From the NCBI GenBank assembly GCA_040379385.1, contig JBEILF010000001.1:1-49393 (forward strand): DNA of 49,393 nucleotides, in the 5' to 3' direction. This document shows, in pieces, positions 24,352-33,529 of the stretch. The notes under the pieces are model-generated. The model saw only the letters and a list, made by a program, of their open reading frames with translations, was not told where the DNA came from and searched no databases. Position 1 is the first letter of the stretch; each line of letters opens with the position of its first letter. The translations under genes were made by a program, and so were the position numbers. The DNA comes from UKL13-2 sp040379385 (GTDB lineage: Bacteria > Pseudomonadota > Gammaproteobacteria > Burkholderiales > Usitatibacteraceae).

Positions 24352-25728
24352 ATGCCATCATTAGCAATCGTTATCTTGGCAGCGGGCCAAGGTAAGCGCA
24401 TGAAGTCCGCGCTACCAAAAGTGCTGCACGCTATCGGCGGGATTCCGATGTTGCAGCGAGTTGTTAATGTCGCCGAGGCGCTATCGCCCGACAAAGTCGT
24501 GATCGTCTATGGACACGGCGGCGAGACGGTGCGCGCCGCACTTACATCGAACACAGGTCTAATCTGGGTGAAGCAAGAACCCCAGCTCGGCACTGGCCAT
24601 GCTGTGCTCCAAGCAATGCCGTATGTTGCGCAGACACAAACAACGCTTATCCTCTACGGTGACGTTCCCTTGATTGGCGAAGCAACGCTCAACAACCTCG
24701 TCGACGTTGCAGCGCAGGGTGGTGTGGGTTGGCTGACAAACGTGGTGTCGAACCCAGAGGGTCTCGGGAGGATAATTCGGGACGCTAGCGGTGCGGTGAT
24801 GGCAATCGTCGAAGAAAGCGACGCAACCCCTGCCCAACGAGCTATCTGCGAAATCAATACGGGATTCTTGGCATGCCCAACTGCAGGCTTGGCGCGCTGG
24901 TTGCCGATGTTAGGTAATCGCAATGCACAAGGCGAATACTATCTTACCGATATTCTCGAGATGGCAGTTGCGGAGGGAATAAACATCACCACGCACACGC
25001 CCAAGCATAGTTGGGAGGTGATCGGAATCAACAGCAAGGATCAACTCGCGTCGTTGGAACGCGTCTACCAGCAGGAGAATGCTAAAAAACTGATGGCAAG
25101 TGGCGTAACGCTTCTAGACCCGTCACGCCTTGACATCAGGGGTGAACTAGTATGCGAAAGTGACGTGACCATCGATGTCAACGTCCTTGTTGAGGGGCAA
25201 GTATGGCTAGGGCGCAACGTTTCAATTGGTGCCAATACAGTACTCAAGAACTGTCACATAGGCGAGGGCACCAACGTACTTCCATTCACCCACATTGACT
25301 CCGCGATCATCGGTGCCAATGCTCGCATCGGACCATACGCCAGAATCCGTCCAGACACCAAGCTTGCGGATGAGGTACACATCGGAAATTTTGTGGAAGT
25401 AAAGGCCAGCGAAATCGGTGCTGGTTCCAAGGCAAACCACCTAAGTTACATCGGCGATACAACAGTGGGTTCAAGCGTCAATATTGGCGCGGGAACAATT
25501 ACCTGTAACTATGACGGTGCGAACAAACATCGAACCGTTATTGGCGACAACGTTCACATCGGCTCGGACGTACAGCTGATCGCCCCAGTTACCATCAACA
25601 CAGGTGCCACGATTGGAGCGGGGACCACCGTCTGGAAAGACGTCGCCGCAGCCTCTCTCATCGTCAACCCGAAGACGCAAGCGGCAACTCCGAACTGGCA
25701 GCGCCCCGCCAAGAAAACAAAGAACTAG
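24352..25728 (+). CDS. glmU: Bifunctional GlcNAc-1-P uridyltransferase / GlcN-1-P acetyltransferase
   Basis: GlmU makes UDP-GlcNAc for peptidoglycan and LPS: its C-terminal half acetylates glucosamine-1-P and its N-terminal half adds UMP. The 458-residue protein has the pyrophosphorylase motif LAAGQGKRMKSALPKVLH near residue 10, the LYGDVPLI metal site, and from about residue 255 a left-handed beta-helix of hexapeptide repeats (IGANTVLKN..., IGPYARIRP) with NYDGANKHRT in the acetyltransferase site. It lies two bases before glmS, so the two are coupled in one operon for amino-sugar synthesis. Confidence 0.98.
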   Translation: MPSLAIVILAAGQGKRMKSALPKVLHAIGGIPMLQRVVNVAEALSPDKVVIVYGHGGETVRAALTSNTGLIWVKQEPQLGTGHAVLQAMPYVAQTQTTLILYGDVPLIGEATLNNLVDVAAQGGVGWLTNVVSNPEGLGRIIRDASGAVMAIVEESDATPAQRAICEINTGFLACPTAGLARWLPMLGNRNAQGEYYLTDILEMAVAEGINITTHTPKHSWEVIGINSKDQLASLERVYQQENAKKLMASGVTLLDPSRLDIRGELVCESDVTIDVNVLVEGQVWLGRNVSIGANTVLKNCHIGEGTNVLPFTHIDSAIIGANARIGPYARIRPDTKLADEVHIGNFVEVKASEIGAGSKANHLSYIGDTTVGSSVNIGAGTITCNYDGANKHRTVIGDNVHIGSDVQLIAPVTINTGATIGAGTTVWKDVAAASLIVNPKTQAATPNWQRPAKKTKN

Positions 25729-25730
25729 CC

Positions 25731-27587
25731 ATGTGTGGAATTGTGGGAGCAATCTCCTCACGCGACATCGTGCCGATTTTGACCGAAGGTTTAAAACGTC
25801 TTGAGTATCGAGGATACGACTCGTCAGGGTTGGCGGTCATGTCTGCTGGGTCTAAAGAGATAGCGCGCGTCAGACGAGTTGGCCGGGTCGCAGAAATGGA
25901 ACATGCAGTAGCTGCGAAAAAATTAACCGGTCTAATTGGAATCGGCCACACTCGTTGGGCAACACATGGTGGTGTAACTGAACCGAATGCACATCCACAC
26001 GTGTCGCAGCGTGAAATTGCCGTGGTTCACAATGGCATTATTGAAAACCACGAGACGCTCCGTGCCCTGCTCAAGCAACGCGGTTATGTATTTGAGTCCC
26101 AGACTGATACTGAAGTCATCGCACATTTGGTTCATCACTATTTCCAACTCTCTGGTAATTTGTTCAGAGCTGTACAGATCGCAGTCAGAGAAATGCATGG
26201 TGCCTATGCAATCGGGGTTATTGCGCGATCACACCCAGACCTGCTGATATGCGCTAGGGTGGGCTGTCCGCTCTTGATCGGCGTCGGCAAGGTTGGACCT
26301 AGCGGTACCATGACTGAGAATTTTATTGCCTCTGATGTTTCCGCCATCTTGCAAGTTACGCGCAACGTCATGTACCTAGAGGAAGGCGATGTTGCTGCAA
26401 TCACCTGTGCTTCGATTTCGGTGGTGAATCGCCAGGGAAGCCCGGTTGAGCGTGCCATCCATGTTTCCGATGTGAGCGATGATGCAAACGATCTCGGGCC
26501 GTATACCCACTTTATGCAAAAGGAGATCCACGAGCAGCCGCGGAGGATCGCCGATACCCTAGAAGCGGTTCTGACTAACGGTATTGATGTTGCCCAATAT
26601 GGAGCTAACGCTGAATCCTATTTTGCAGGGGCGACCAGTGTACTCATACTCGCATCTGGTACCAGCTACTACGCAGGTATGGTCGCAAAGCAGTGGATCG
26701 AGTCGATTGCCCGAGTCCAGTGCCAAATCGAGTTGGGCCATGAGTACCGCTACCGCGAATCGCTGCCCGATCCGCGTCAGCTTGTAGTCACAATTTCGCA
26801 ATCCGGCGAAACGCTTGACACGATGGAGGCGCTAAAGCGCGCAAAGCAGCTCGGCCACAGCGCAACTTTGTCTATTTGCAATGTGAGAGAGTCGGCAATT
26901 CCGCGTGCATCAGCAATGGCGTTCTACACAAGGGCTGGTGCGGAGATTGGCGTTGCGTCAACCAAGGCCTTTACCACCCAGCTCGCCGCGTTGTTTACCT
27001 TCGCGTTATCACTTGCGAAATCAAAGGCTCGCCTAGGCGCAGAACAGGAAACTGCCTATCTTGATCAATTGCGCTTTGTGCCGGGAAGCGTGCAGCATGC
27101 GCTGAATCTTGAACCGCAAATACAATCATGGGCCGAGTTGTTTGCACAGAAAAATCATGCGCTGTATCTCGGGCGCGGATTGCACTATCCCATTGCACTA
27201 GAAGGCGCGCTTAAACTAAAGGAAACTTCATATATCCACGCCGAGGCATATCCTGCCGGCGAACTTAAACACGGTCCACTAGCACTAGTCGACAGCAACA
27301 TGCCAGTTGTCGTTGTTGCCCCAAACGATGTACTGCTTGAGAAGGTGAAGTCGAATATGCAAGAAGTGCGTGCTAGAGGCGGCGAACTATTTGTATTCTC
27401 CGACGCAGACAGCCACTTTCATGAAAGTGAAGGTATACATGTCATCCGCACTCCTCGTCACGCAGGACTACTTTCTCCTATCATCCACGCTATTCCAGTC
27501 CAACTGCTTGCATATCACACGGCTCTTAAACGAGGAACCGATGTGGACAAGCCACGAAACCTGGCAAAATCTGTGACGGTGGAATAA
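25731..27587 (+). CDS. glmS: Glutamine-fructose-6-phosphate aminotransferase (isomerising)
   Basis: GlmS makes glucosamine-6-P from fructose-6-P and glutamine, the committed step of amino-sugar synthesis. The 618-residue protein begins MCGIVGAI, with Cys2 becoming the N-terminal nucleophile after Met removal. It has a glutaminase domain (1-240; HTRWATHGG, HNGIIENH) and two SIS isomerase domains (LASGTSYYAGMVAK, SQSGETLDTMEALK) and ends DVDKPRNLAKSVTVE, the usual C-terminus. No glmS ribozyme is expected here, since glmU lies two bases upstream. It follows glmU directly and ends at a shared hairpin. Confidence 0.98.
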   Translation: MCGIVGAISSRDIVPILTEGLKRLEYRGYDSSGLAVMSAGSKEIARVRRVGRVAEMEHAVAAKKLTGLIGIGHTRWATHGGVTEPNAHPHVSQREIAVVHNGIIENHETLRALLKQRGYVFESQTDTEVIAHLVHHYFQLSGNLFRAVQIAVREMHGAYAIGVIARSHPDLLICARVGCPLLIGVGKVGPSGTMTENFIASDVSAILQVTRNVMYLEEGDVAAITCASISVVNRQGSPVERAIHVSDVSDDANDLGPYTHFMQKEIHEQPRRIADTLEAVLTNGIDVAQYGANAESYFAGATSVLILASGTSYYAGMVAKQWIESIARVQCQIELGHEYRYRESLPDPRQLVVTISQSGETLDTMEALKRAKQLGHSATLSICNVRESAIPRASAMAFYTRAGAEIGVASTKAFTTQLAALFTFALSLAKSKARLGAEQETAYLDQLRFVPGSVQHALNLEPQIQSWAELFAQKNHALYLGRGLHYPIALEGALKLKETSYIHAEAYPAGELKHGPLALVDSNMPVVVVAPNDVLLEKVKSNMQEVRARGGELFVFSDADSHFHESEGIHVIRTPRHAGLLSPIIHAIPVQLLAYHTALKRGTDVDKPRNLAKSVTVE

Positions 27588-27655
27588 GCTTGTCTCTGCC
27601 AAACGCACTACGCGCAACAGCTTGAACCCACCTAGATCTCCCTTGGTACGGGGAT

Positions 27656-27686
27656 GATTGTTGTACCACCTGTCGGTACAACAATC
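27656..27686. terminator. Bidirectional hairpin between glmS and pilU
   Basis: GATTGTTGTACC at 27656-27667 and GGTACAACAATC at 27675-27686 form a perfect 12-bp stem around a seven-base loop. The convergent genes end on either side, and the pilU stop codon overlaps the right arm. T-runs are short on both sides, but the stem is strong and well placed to end both transcripts. Confidence 0.7.
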
Positions 27687-28824
27687 ACTTCACAATTTCT
27701 AGGTGCTCAAGACCGGATGCCAAATCTTTGTCTTTTGCGGACTTGCCATTTAGCTTGATATTCAAGCGCAGATCATTCAGCGAATCGGCGTTGCGCAGTG
27801 CGTCTTCATATGAGATGAAGTCGCCCTCGTAGAGATCGAACAACGCCTGATCAAACGTCTGCATGCCAATTTCGCGAGAGCGTTTCATGATCTCCTTGAT
27901 TTCGTTTACCTCACCCTTGAAGATCAAGTCCTGAACCAAGGGTGAATTGAGAAGAATCTCAATCGCCGCAACACGACCGTTGCCTTCTTTTTTCGGAATC
28001 AAACGCTGTGACACAAACGCCTTCCGGTTCAGCGAAAGATCCATCAGCAACTGGTGTCGACGCTCTTCTGGGAAGAAGTTGATGATCCGGTCCAACGCTT
28101 GGTTGGTCGAGCTCGCGTGTAGTGTGGACATGCAAAGGTGGCCCGTCTCGGCAAACGCAATTGCGTAATCCATTGTTTCGCGGTCACGAATCTCGCCAAT
28201 CACAATCACGTCTGGCGCTTGGCGCAGAGAATTCTTAAGAGCCGCAAACCAGTTGTCGGTATCAACGCCAATTTCGCGCTGCGTGACGACACAGTTTTTG
28301 TGATCATGCACGTATTCGACGGGGTCTTCGATGGTGATGATGTGGCCGTACGTGTTCTCGTTGCGATAACCGATCATCGCCGCTAGTGTCGTAGACTTTC
28401 CCGAGCCGGTACCGCCAACCAAAATGACAAGGCCGCGTTTGGTCATCACTACATCTTTGAGAATCGGCGGCAGATTCAAGTCTTCCATTTTCGGTATCGC
28501 CGTCGTGATGGTGCGCAACACTAGCCCGATACGTCCTTGCTGAACAAACGCATTGACACGAAAACGGCCAATACCAGCCGGCGCGATCGCAAAATTACAT
28601 TCTTTGGTCGCCTCAAATTCTGCGGTTTGCTTCTCCGTCATGATGGAGCGCGCGATCTCGCTAGTATGCACAGGCGACAGGCTCGATTGCGACACAGGCG
28701 TTATCTTGCCGTCAATCTTAATTGCCGGCGGAAATCCCGCCGTAATGAACAAGTCCGAGCCTTTCTTGGCGACCATTGCACGCAATAATTCGTGCACAAA
28801 CTTTAGAGCCTGTTCTCGTTCCAT
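27685..28824 (-). CDS. pilU: Twitching motility ATPase PilU
   Basis: PilU is the PilT-dependent retraction ATPase of type IV pili, acting at the inner-membrane base of the pilus. The 379-residue protein has an N-terminal PAS-like domain, Walker A GGTGSGKS at 137-144, the Asp box TIEDPVEYVH, Walker B VIVIGEIRDRETMD, and the His box ETGHLCMSTLHASS. The longer C-terminal tail with DLASGLEHLEIV distinguishes it from PilT. It lies 54 bases downstream of pilT on the same strand, the common pilTU arrangement. Confidence 0.96.
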   Translation of the reverse strand: MEREQALKFVHELLRAMVAKKGSDLFITAGFPPAIKIDGKITPVSQSSLSPVHTSEIARSIMTEKQTAEFEATKECNFAIAPAGIGRFRVNAFVQQGRIGLVLRTITTAIPKMEDLNLPPILKDVVMTKRGLVILVGGTGSGKSTTLAAMIGYRNENTYGHIITIEDPVEYVHDHKNCVVTQREIGVDTDNWFAALKNSLRQAPDVIVIGEIRDRETMDYAIAFAETGHLCMSTLHASSTNQALDRIINFFPEERRHQLLMDLSLNRKAFVSQRLIPKKEGNGRVAAIEILLNSPLVQDLIFKGEVNEIKEIMKRSREIGMQTFDQALFDLYEGDFISYEDALRNADSLNDLRLNIKLNGKSAKDKDLASGLEHLEIVK

Positions 28825-28878
28825 GATTTAACTCTCGCAACTGAGCATATTGATGCAGATCCGCAAACGTTGCGTCAA

Positions 28879-29919
28879 TTAGTTGAACGCCTCTTTGTTT
28901 GAAGCCTTGTTGCGCGCCTCAGCGACGGAAATGACGTTGCGGCGGACCAAGTCTGCGAGGCATTGATCCATTGTTTGCATGCCGATTGATCCACCGGTCT
29001 GAATCGCTGAATACATCTGGGCGACTTTTGCTTCGCGAATCAGGTTACGAATGGCGGGTGTACCAATCATGATCTCGTGTGCGGCAGCGCGCCCTTGACC
29101 GTCCTTAGTTTTGCAAAGCGTTTGCGAAATCACCGCGCGCAGACTCTCTGATAACATCGCACGGATCATTTCTTTTTCCGCTGCCGGGAAAACGTCAATG
29201 ATGCGGTCGACTGTTTTGGCTGCTGAAGAAGTATGCAACGTACCGAATACAAGGTGTCCGGTTTCAGCTGCGGTCATGGCGAGGCGAATGGTCTCAAGAT
29301 CGCGCATCTCACCCACCAGAATGATGTCCGGATCTTCACGCAAGGCGGACTTCAATGCGTTTGCAAACGAAAGTGTATGTGGGCCGACCTCGCGCTGGTT
29401 CATGAGGCATTTTTTCGACTCGTGAACGAACTCAATTGGGTCTTCCACAGTCAGGATATGGCCGTATTCATTCTCATTGATGTCATTGACCATCGCCGCC
29501 AGCGTGGTCGATTTTCCAGATCCGGTTGGACCTGTCACCAGCACCATGCCACGCGGCTGCTTGGCAATTTCGGCAAAAATTTTCGGTGCATTGAGGTCTT
29601 CAAGCGACAGAATCTTTGACGGAATTGTTCGCATCACCGCGCCTGCTCCGCGGTGATGGTTGAATGCATTTACGCGGAACCGAGCAAGATTAGGAATCTC
29701 GAATGAGAAGTCACACTCCAAGTTCTCTTCATATTGCTTGCGCTGGCCATCGTTCATGATGTCGTACACCATAGCGTGGACATCGTCATGGGACAAGGCG
29801 GGCACATTGATCCGTCGAACGTCGCCATGCACCCGAATCATCGGCGGAAGACCTGCCGAAAGATGTAAATCCGATGCTTTATTCTTGACGCCAAAGGCGA
29901 GCAATTCGGCGATTTCCAT
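28879..29919 (-). CDS. pilT: Twitching motility ATPase PilT
   Basis: PilT is the hexameric motor that retracts type IV pili. The 346-residue protein has Walker A GPTGSGKS at 130-137, the Asp box TVEDPIEFVHES, Walker B DIILVGEMRDLETIR, the His box ETGHLVFGTLHTSSAAKT, and the PilT-specific AIRNLIRE motif followed by GMQTMDQCL near the end. No pilin or assembly genes are in the window, so the rest of the pilus machinery is elsewhere. It is divergent from yggS, with only 43 bases between starts. Confidence 0.97.
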   Translation of the reverse strand: MEIAELLAFGVKNKASDLHLSAGLPPMIRVHGDVRRINVPALSHDDVHAMVYDIMNDGQRKQYEENLECDFSFEIPNLARFRVNAFNHHRGAGAVMRTIPSKILSLEDLNAPKIFAEIAKQPRGMVLVTGPTGSGKSTTLAAMVNDINENEYGHILTVEDPIEFVHESKKCLMNQREVGPHTLSFANALKSALREDPDIILVGEMRDLETIRLAMTAAETGHLVFGTLHTSSAAKTVDRIIDVFPAAEKEMIRAMLSESLRAVISQTLCKTKDGQGRAAAHEIMIGTPAIRNLIREAKVAQMYSAIQTGGSIGMQTMDQCLADLVRRNVISVAEARNKASNKEAFN

Positions 29920-29962
29920 TTATACTTTTCTCTCTCAAAACGTCGCATTTCTGTGACTGATT

Positions 29963-30706
29963 ATGTTCTCAATTGCCACCAACTTGCAAGGCGCTTACCA
30001 GGCTCGTGACGTCGCGATCGCGCGACGCTCGGCACGGTTTGCATCCCCAGTGGTGCTCGTCGCGGTGTCAAAGACAAAGCCTATACGCGATATCGAGGCC
30101 GCGTTCGGTGCCGGCCAGAACGCATTTGGCGAGAATTATGTCCAAGAAGCCTGCGACAAGATACACGCTCTCGCGGCGTTGCGGCCTTTGGGTATCGAAT
30201 GGCATTTGCTTGGTCCGCTGCAAAGCAACAAGGCAAAGTTGGCCGCGCTCAACTTTGATTGGGTGCAAACTGTAGATAGATTGAAGATTGCTGAGGCGCT
30301 ATCGAGGTATCGGGTTGAAGCCCGACTGCCACCCCTCAACGTCCTAGTGCAGGTCAATGCAAGCGGCGAGTCGCAAAAGAGCGGCGTCGCTCCTGAGGCT
30401 ATCTCGGATTTGTCTATGCCAATTAGTCGGCTTCCAGGGTTGCGACTAAGAGGATTGATGTCGATTGTTGAAAATACCCCTGATGAGTCCACGCTTCGCC
30501 ACCAATTTCGGCTGCTGAGAAAACATTTTGAGGCGCTACATCAGGAGCAGCCGACTGTAGATACACTCTCGATGGGTATGTCCGGTGACTTTGCGATTGC
30601 AATCGACGAAGGAGCGACGATGGTAAGAGTAGGTAGCCTCATTTTTGGTGCGCGTCGGGTTTTGGGGCCGCACAACACACTTGGCACAGTTCCCTCGAAC
30701 GAATGA
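29963..30706 (+). CDS. yggS: PLP homeostasis protein (YggS/PLPBP family)
   Basis: This PLP-binding single-domain TIM-barrel protein buffers pyridoxal phosphate and has no known catalytic activity. The 247-residue protein has the PLP lysine in LVAVSKTKP (Lys37), FGENYVQEA, WHLLGPLQSNKAK with the usual IG replaced by LG, and the phosphate-binding SMGMSGDFAIAI near the end. The neighbours proC and yggT match the widespread yggS-proC-yggT cluster. The final bases overlap the proC start by four (ATGA). The start at 29963 has no strong ribosome site. Confidence 0.95.
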   Translation: MFSIATNLQGAYQARDVAIARRSARFASPVVLVAVSKTKPIRDIEAAFGAGQNAFGENYVQEACDKIHALAALRPLGIEWHLLGPLQSNKAKLAALNFDWVQTVDRLKIAEALSRYRVEARLPPLNVLVQVNASGESQKSGVAPEAISDLSMPISRLPGLRLRGLMSIVENTPDESTLRHQFRLLRKHFEALHQEQPTVDTLSMGMSGDFAIAIDEGATMVRVGSLIFGARRVLGPHNTLGTVPSNE

Positions 30707-31554
30707 AAAAAATCTTGTTCATTGGCGGCGGCAAGATGATGCAAGCTATCACGGCTGGTCTTGTCAGGCAGGGCTGGGGGCCTGATGGTATTGCCGCAGT
30801 CGAGCCGAATGAGTCGGTGGCAATTGAAGTTGAGCGTCTCGGAGCTACCGTTTACCCTTCTGCTGACGATGCACTAGGTAGCTTGGCCGAAGCAGGCATC
30901 ATCGTCTTGGCGGTAAAGCCGCAGGTAATGCAAGACGCGCTGCTGCCCTTAACGGGAAAAATTGCGAGTCAACAACTGGTCATTAGCATTGCCGCCGGAT
31001 TGAGGGTGCGCGATCTACTGCGCTGGTTGGACGGGGGCACGGGATGTATGCGGTCTGCCCAAATGGTTCGTGCAATGCCGAACACGCCCGCGCTGATTCA
31101 AAAGGGTATCACCGGCCTGTACGCAGCCCCACATCTGACAGCCGTCGGAAGAAGCGACGCAGAACAATTGATGGGTGCGGTCGGCGAGGTAGTCTGGTTT
31201 GAAGAAGAATCCATGCTCGATGCCGTTACCGCAGTTTCAGGCAGCGGCCCAGCTTACGTCTTTTATTTTCTAGAGGCGCTGGAATCTGCTGCGCAAGAGT
31301 TGGGCTTTTCGCCAGATGTGGCGCGCAAATTTGCGAGGCAAACCTTCCTTGGCTCCGTACACCTTGCGTGTGCGGGCGCAGAATCACCAGCGACGTTGCG
31401 GGCCAATGTGACATCGCGGCATGGTACCACCGAGGCCGCAATTTCAGCGTTTGATCAAGCGCAAATGAAGGCACAGTTTGTGCGCGGAGTGCGCGCTGCG
31501 GCGGAGCGCGCACAGGAGCTAGGCGATCAGTTATCAAAGGCGAAGTCATGCTGA
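30703..31554 (+). CDS. proC: Pyrroline-5-carboxylate reductase
   Basis: ProC reduces 1-pyrroline-5-carboxylate to proline with NAD(P)H. The 283-residue protein has the N-terminal dinucleotide fold (FIGGGKMMQAI), LAVKPQVMQD, MVRAMPNTPALIQKGITGLYA, and the C-terminal signature VSGSGPAYVFYFLEAL with the later LRANVTSRHGTTEAAI matching the P5CR pattern. It completes, with proA in this window at 37820-39118, two of the three proline-synthesis steps; proB is not here. It overlaps yggS by four bases and yggT by seven. Confidence 0.97.
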   Translation: MKKILFIGGGKMMQAITAGLVRQGWGPDGIAAVEPNESVAIEVERLGATVYPSADDALGSLAEAGIIVLAVKPQVMQDALLPLTGKIASQQLVISIAAGLRVRDLLRWLDGGTGCMRSAQMVRAMPNTPALIQKGITGLYAAPHLTAVGRSDAEQLMGAVGEVVWFEEESMLDAVTAVSGSGPAYVFYFLEALESAAQELGFSPDVARKFARQTFLGSVHLACAGAESPATLRANVTSRHGTTEAAISAFDQAQMKAQFVRGVRAAAERAQELGDQLSKAKSC

Positions 31555-32147
31555 TTCAATCCCTCGTTTTTTTGCTCGAAAGCCTAGGCCAGATGTGGAT
31601 ACTCGCGGTATTGCTGCGATTCTTTTCCCAGGCGTTGCGTGCTCCATTTCGCGCCCGCGCGGGTAATCCGCTGGCAGACTTCATCATGGCGCTGACCGAC
31701 TGGGCGATTGCACCTGCGAGGCGTATTTTCCCCAGTATCTACCGACAGGATACGGCGTCTATCGTTGTGGCCTGGGGGGCGACCGCTCTGCTCTCATTGG
31801 CCGTACTTTCATTGAGTAACAAGGCGTCGCTTGCGTCACCAATGTTTTGGCCGGGTCTGCTGGCGTTTAGCTTTGTCGAGTTGATACGGCTTTCCGTCTA
31901 TTTGTTTATTGGGATGATGATTGTCCATGCCATACTTTCATGGATAAGCCCCTATCACCCGCTGCAACCTTTCTTCAACGCCATGACACGGCCAATATTG
32001 AAACCGGTGCAGAAGCTGATTCCATTGATCGGCGGTGTTGATTTGTCCCCGTTGTTGGTCATCTTGCTGCTCCAAGTATTGTTGATTGGCCCGTTGTTGT
32101 TCTTGGCAACTGAAGCGACGCTGTTAATGAACTGGATGCCTCGGTAG
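31548..32147 (+). CDS. yggT: YggT-family membrane protein
   Basis: YggT proteins are small inner-membrane proteins, with reported links to cell division and osmotic or ion homeostasis in other bacteria; the precise function is open. The 199-residue product has two YGGT repeats, each with paired membrane helices: residues 1-70 (ILAVLLRFFSQALRAPFRARAGNPLADFIMALTDW) and about 105-185 (MMIVHAILSWISPYHPLQPFFNAMTRPILKP...). The characteristic N-P-hydrophobic and P-hydrophobic-R motifs are present. It overlaps proC and is followed by the broken dynamin-like gene, not by the usual DUF167 gene. Confidence 0.92.
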   Translation: MLIQSLVFLLESLGQMWILAVLLRFFSQALRAPFRARAGNPLADFIMALTDWAIAPARRIFPSIYRQDTASIVVAWGATALLSLAVLSLSNKASLASPMFWPGLLAFSFVELIRLSVYLFIGMMIVHAILSWISPYHPLQPFFNAMTRPILKPVQKLIPLIGGVDLSPLLVILLLQVLLIGPLLFLATEATLLMNWMPR

Positions 32148-32321
32148 CAGGGGGCAATAAACGCCGGTAAGATATCGCTGTCTTTGGTGCGCCGTGGACA
32201 AATACGCTTTCGAATAACCGGTTTTCGGCGGAAAACTTCGAGTGCGAGTCGGGCGCTTGCCCCACAGTTGACGTCGCTCTTTGATTTCACCGCGCCACAA
32301 ACAATTTCTTGAGCCTGGTTA

Positions 32322-33514
32322 ATGGCCAATCGCGCTGCCACTCAATTTGGAGCTAAAGCCGAGCGCTACAACGAATGGCGCATCAATCTTGCCCAGGCGG
32401 TGCGCGAATACCATGATTGGCTCGAATGCACGAATCAGCTAACCTGAACATTTCATGGGAGCGCGTTCGAAAGTGGGCGAGTAGGTTAACAGGCGAGCGA
32501 TTTTTTGCCTGACCGAGCACAGCATAGCGGGCTATGCTTCGGCAGGAAGGTGCAAAATCGCCGTGCAATCGCCCGCCAGCGAACCTGCAGCCCGCATCCA
32601 CCGCAAGAGAGAAACGCGCCTAATTGGTTTGCCAATCGCCCACAGGCAACCTCCTTCTAAGCAATGGGCGACCCATGAAATATTCAGGCTAGACGTACAG
32701 CAATCAATCCGCCTCTACGGTTTGCTCGACATCCTGAATTCAGTAAAGTTGCTGTTGGCATTCTTGGCCGAATCCTCTCGCAGCAAATCCGAACTCATCA
32801 ATGCGTTGTTCTTTTCGAGTCTTTGGGAGCGGCTGCAGCCGTCGGATGTTGGACGAACGACCATGTGTCCGACCAAGATTTTTCACGATACCAACGAAGA
32901 GCCTTACCTGAAATTGCTTTCGGCGGAGGCAAGATAGCGTGACGAGTCAATTTCGCAGTAAAAGAACATGCCGGTTGAATGGTCGAAAGTCCGGCTCGAT
33001 GTCCATTTGTAATAAAAGCCTACAGCCAATTAGCGACTCCTGGTCCGCGCCTGGCCTGACGCGCGCCAATACAGAGCGTTGGTTGACAGCTGTGCCGCTT
33101 CCGCTCGAGACGCAGATTTGCGATCACAAAGCACAGCTTGGGGCGCGGATAGCATCGCTACAAAAAATCAATGATCAAGGCGGTCGCATCAACGAAGAAG
33201 TCGCCAACGTGCGGGCCCACCTAGTTGACGTAGAGTATCGAAGTCAGCCGATCTCTGGGCTCATTCGCAAAGTGCGCGAAGTTGGCCCATCGGTAGATGA
33301 GCGGGCCGCTGGGGTAGGAAAAGGAGATGCTTTTGAGGTTTCCGCGCTTGCGAAAACGACACCTATCGAATCCGCTGTGTCTTTTTCCGATGGAACACAA
33401 CCAGTGCCTGTTGTCGTCGCATCTGACGCTGCGACAACCGAGACTCGCCCGACTGTCGCCGCAGCATTTGACAAAACAGTACGCATTGACAACAGGTCAT
33501 CTAACCAAGCGTGA
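32322..33514 (+). pseudogene. Decayed dynamin-like GTPase gene, split by a repeat element
   Basis: The frame from ATG 32322 (MANRAATQFGAKAERYNEWR...) stops inside repeat copy B. Downstream, coding resumes with VQQSIRLYGLLD..., the G1-like AESSRSKSELINALFF (usual GKS changed to SKS) and GRTTMCPT of bacterial dynamin-like proteins, up to TAG at 32935. Past it the same frame still reads RDESISQ, stop, KNMPVEWSKV, as such proteins do after this point. From about 33060 another frame gives TERWLTAVPLPLETQICDHK and a helical region (LGARIASLQKIND), resembling the C-terminal part of the family. The middle, including the rest of the GTPase domain, is missing. Family names rest on remembered motifs, not a search. 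Confidence 0.75.
32439..32692 (+). repeat. Short inverted-repeat element (MITE-like), copy B
   Basis: The core at 32442-32688 begins ACCTGAACATTTCATGGG and ends CCCATGAAATATTCAGG: terminal inverted repeats matching at 16 of 17 positions. The trinucleotide CTA stands on both sides (32439-32441 and 32689-32691), as a target duplication would. The left 150 bases can fold as a long imperfect hairpin around AGCATAG-CGGG-CTATGCT. No protein is encoded; the minus-strand frame shared with copy A is broken by an indel. It lies inside the dynamin-like pseudogene. About 86% identical to copy A by hand alignment. Confidence 0.88.
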
Positions 33515-33529
33515 CGGCAGTAGTATGAT

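Noticed and set aside
25650..25731. A glmS ribozyme or other leader before glmS
   Set aside because: Only two bases separate glmU and glmS, leaving no room, and the ribozyme is mainly known from Gram-positive bacteria.
32939..33514. A separate 191-codon gene with GTG start and upstream GGAGG
   Set aside because: The previous frame continues past the TAG with dynamin-like sequence and the later part resembles the C-terminus of the same family, so it is better read as part of one pseudogene; the ribosome-site match is probably chance.
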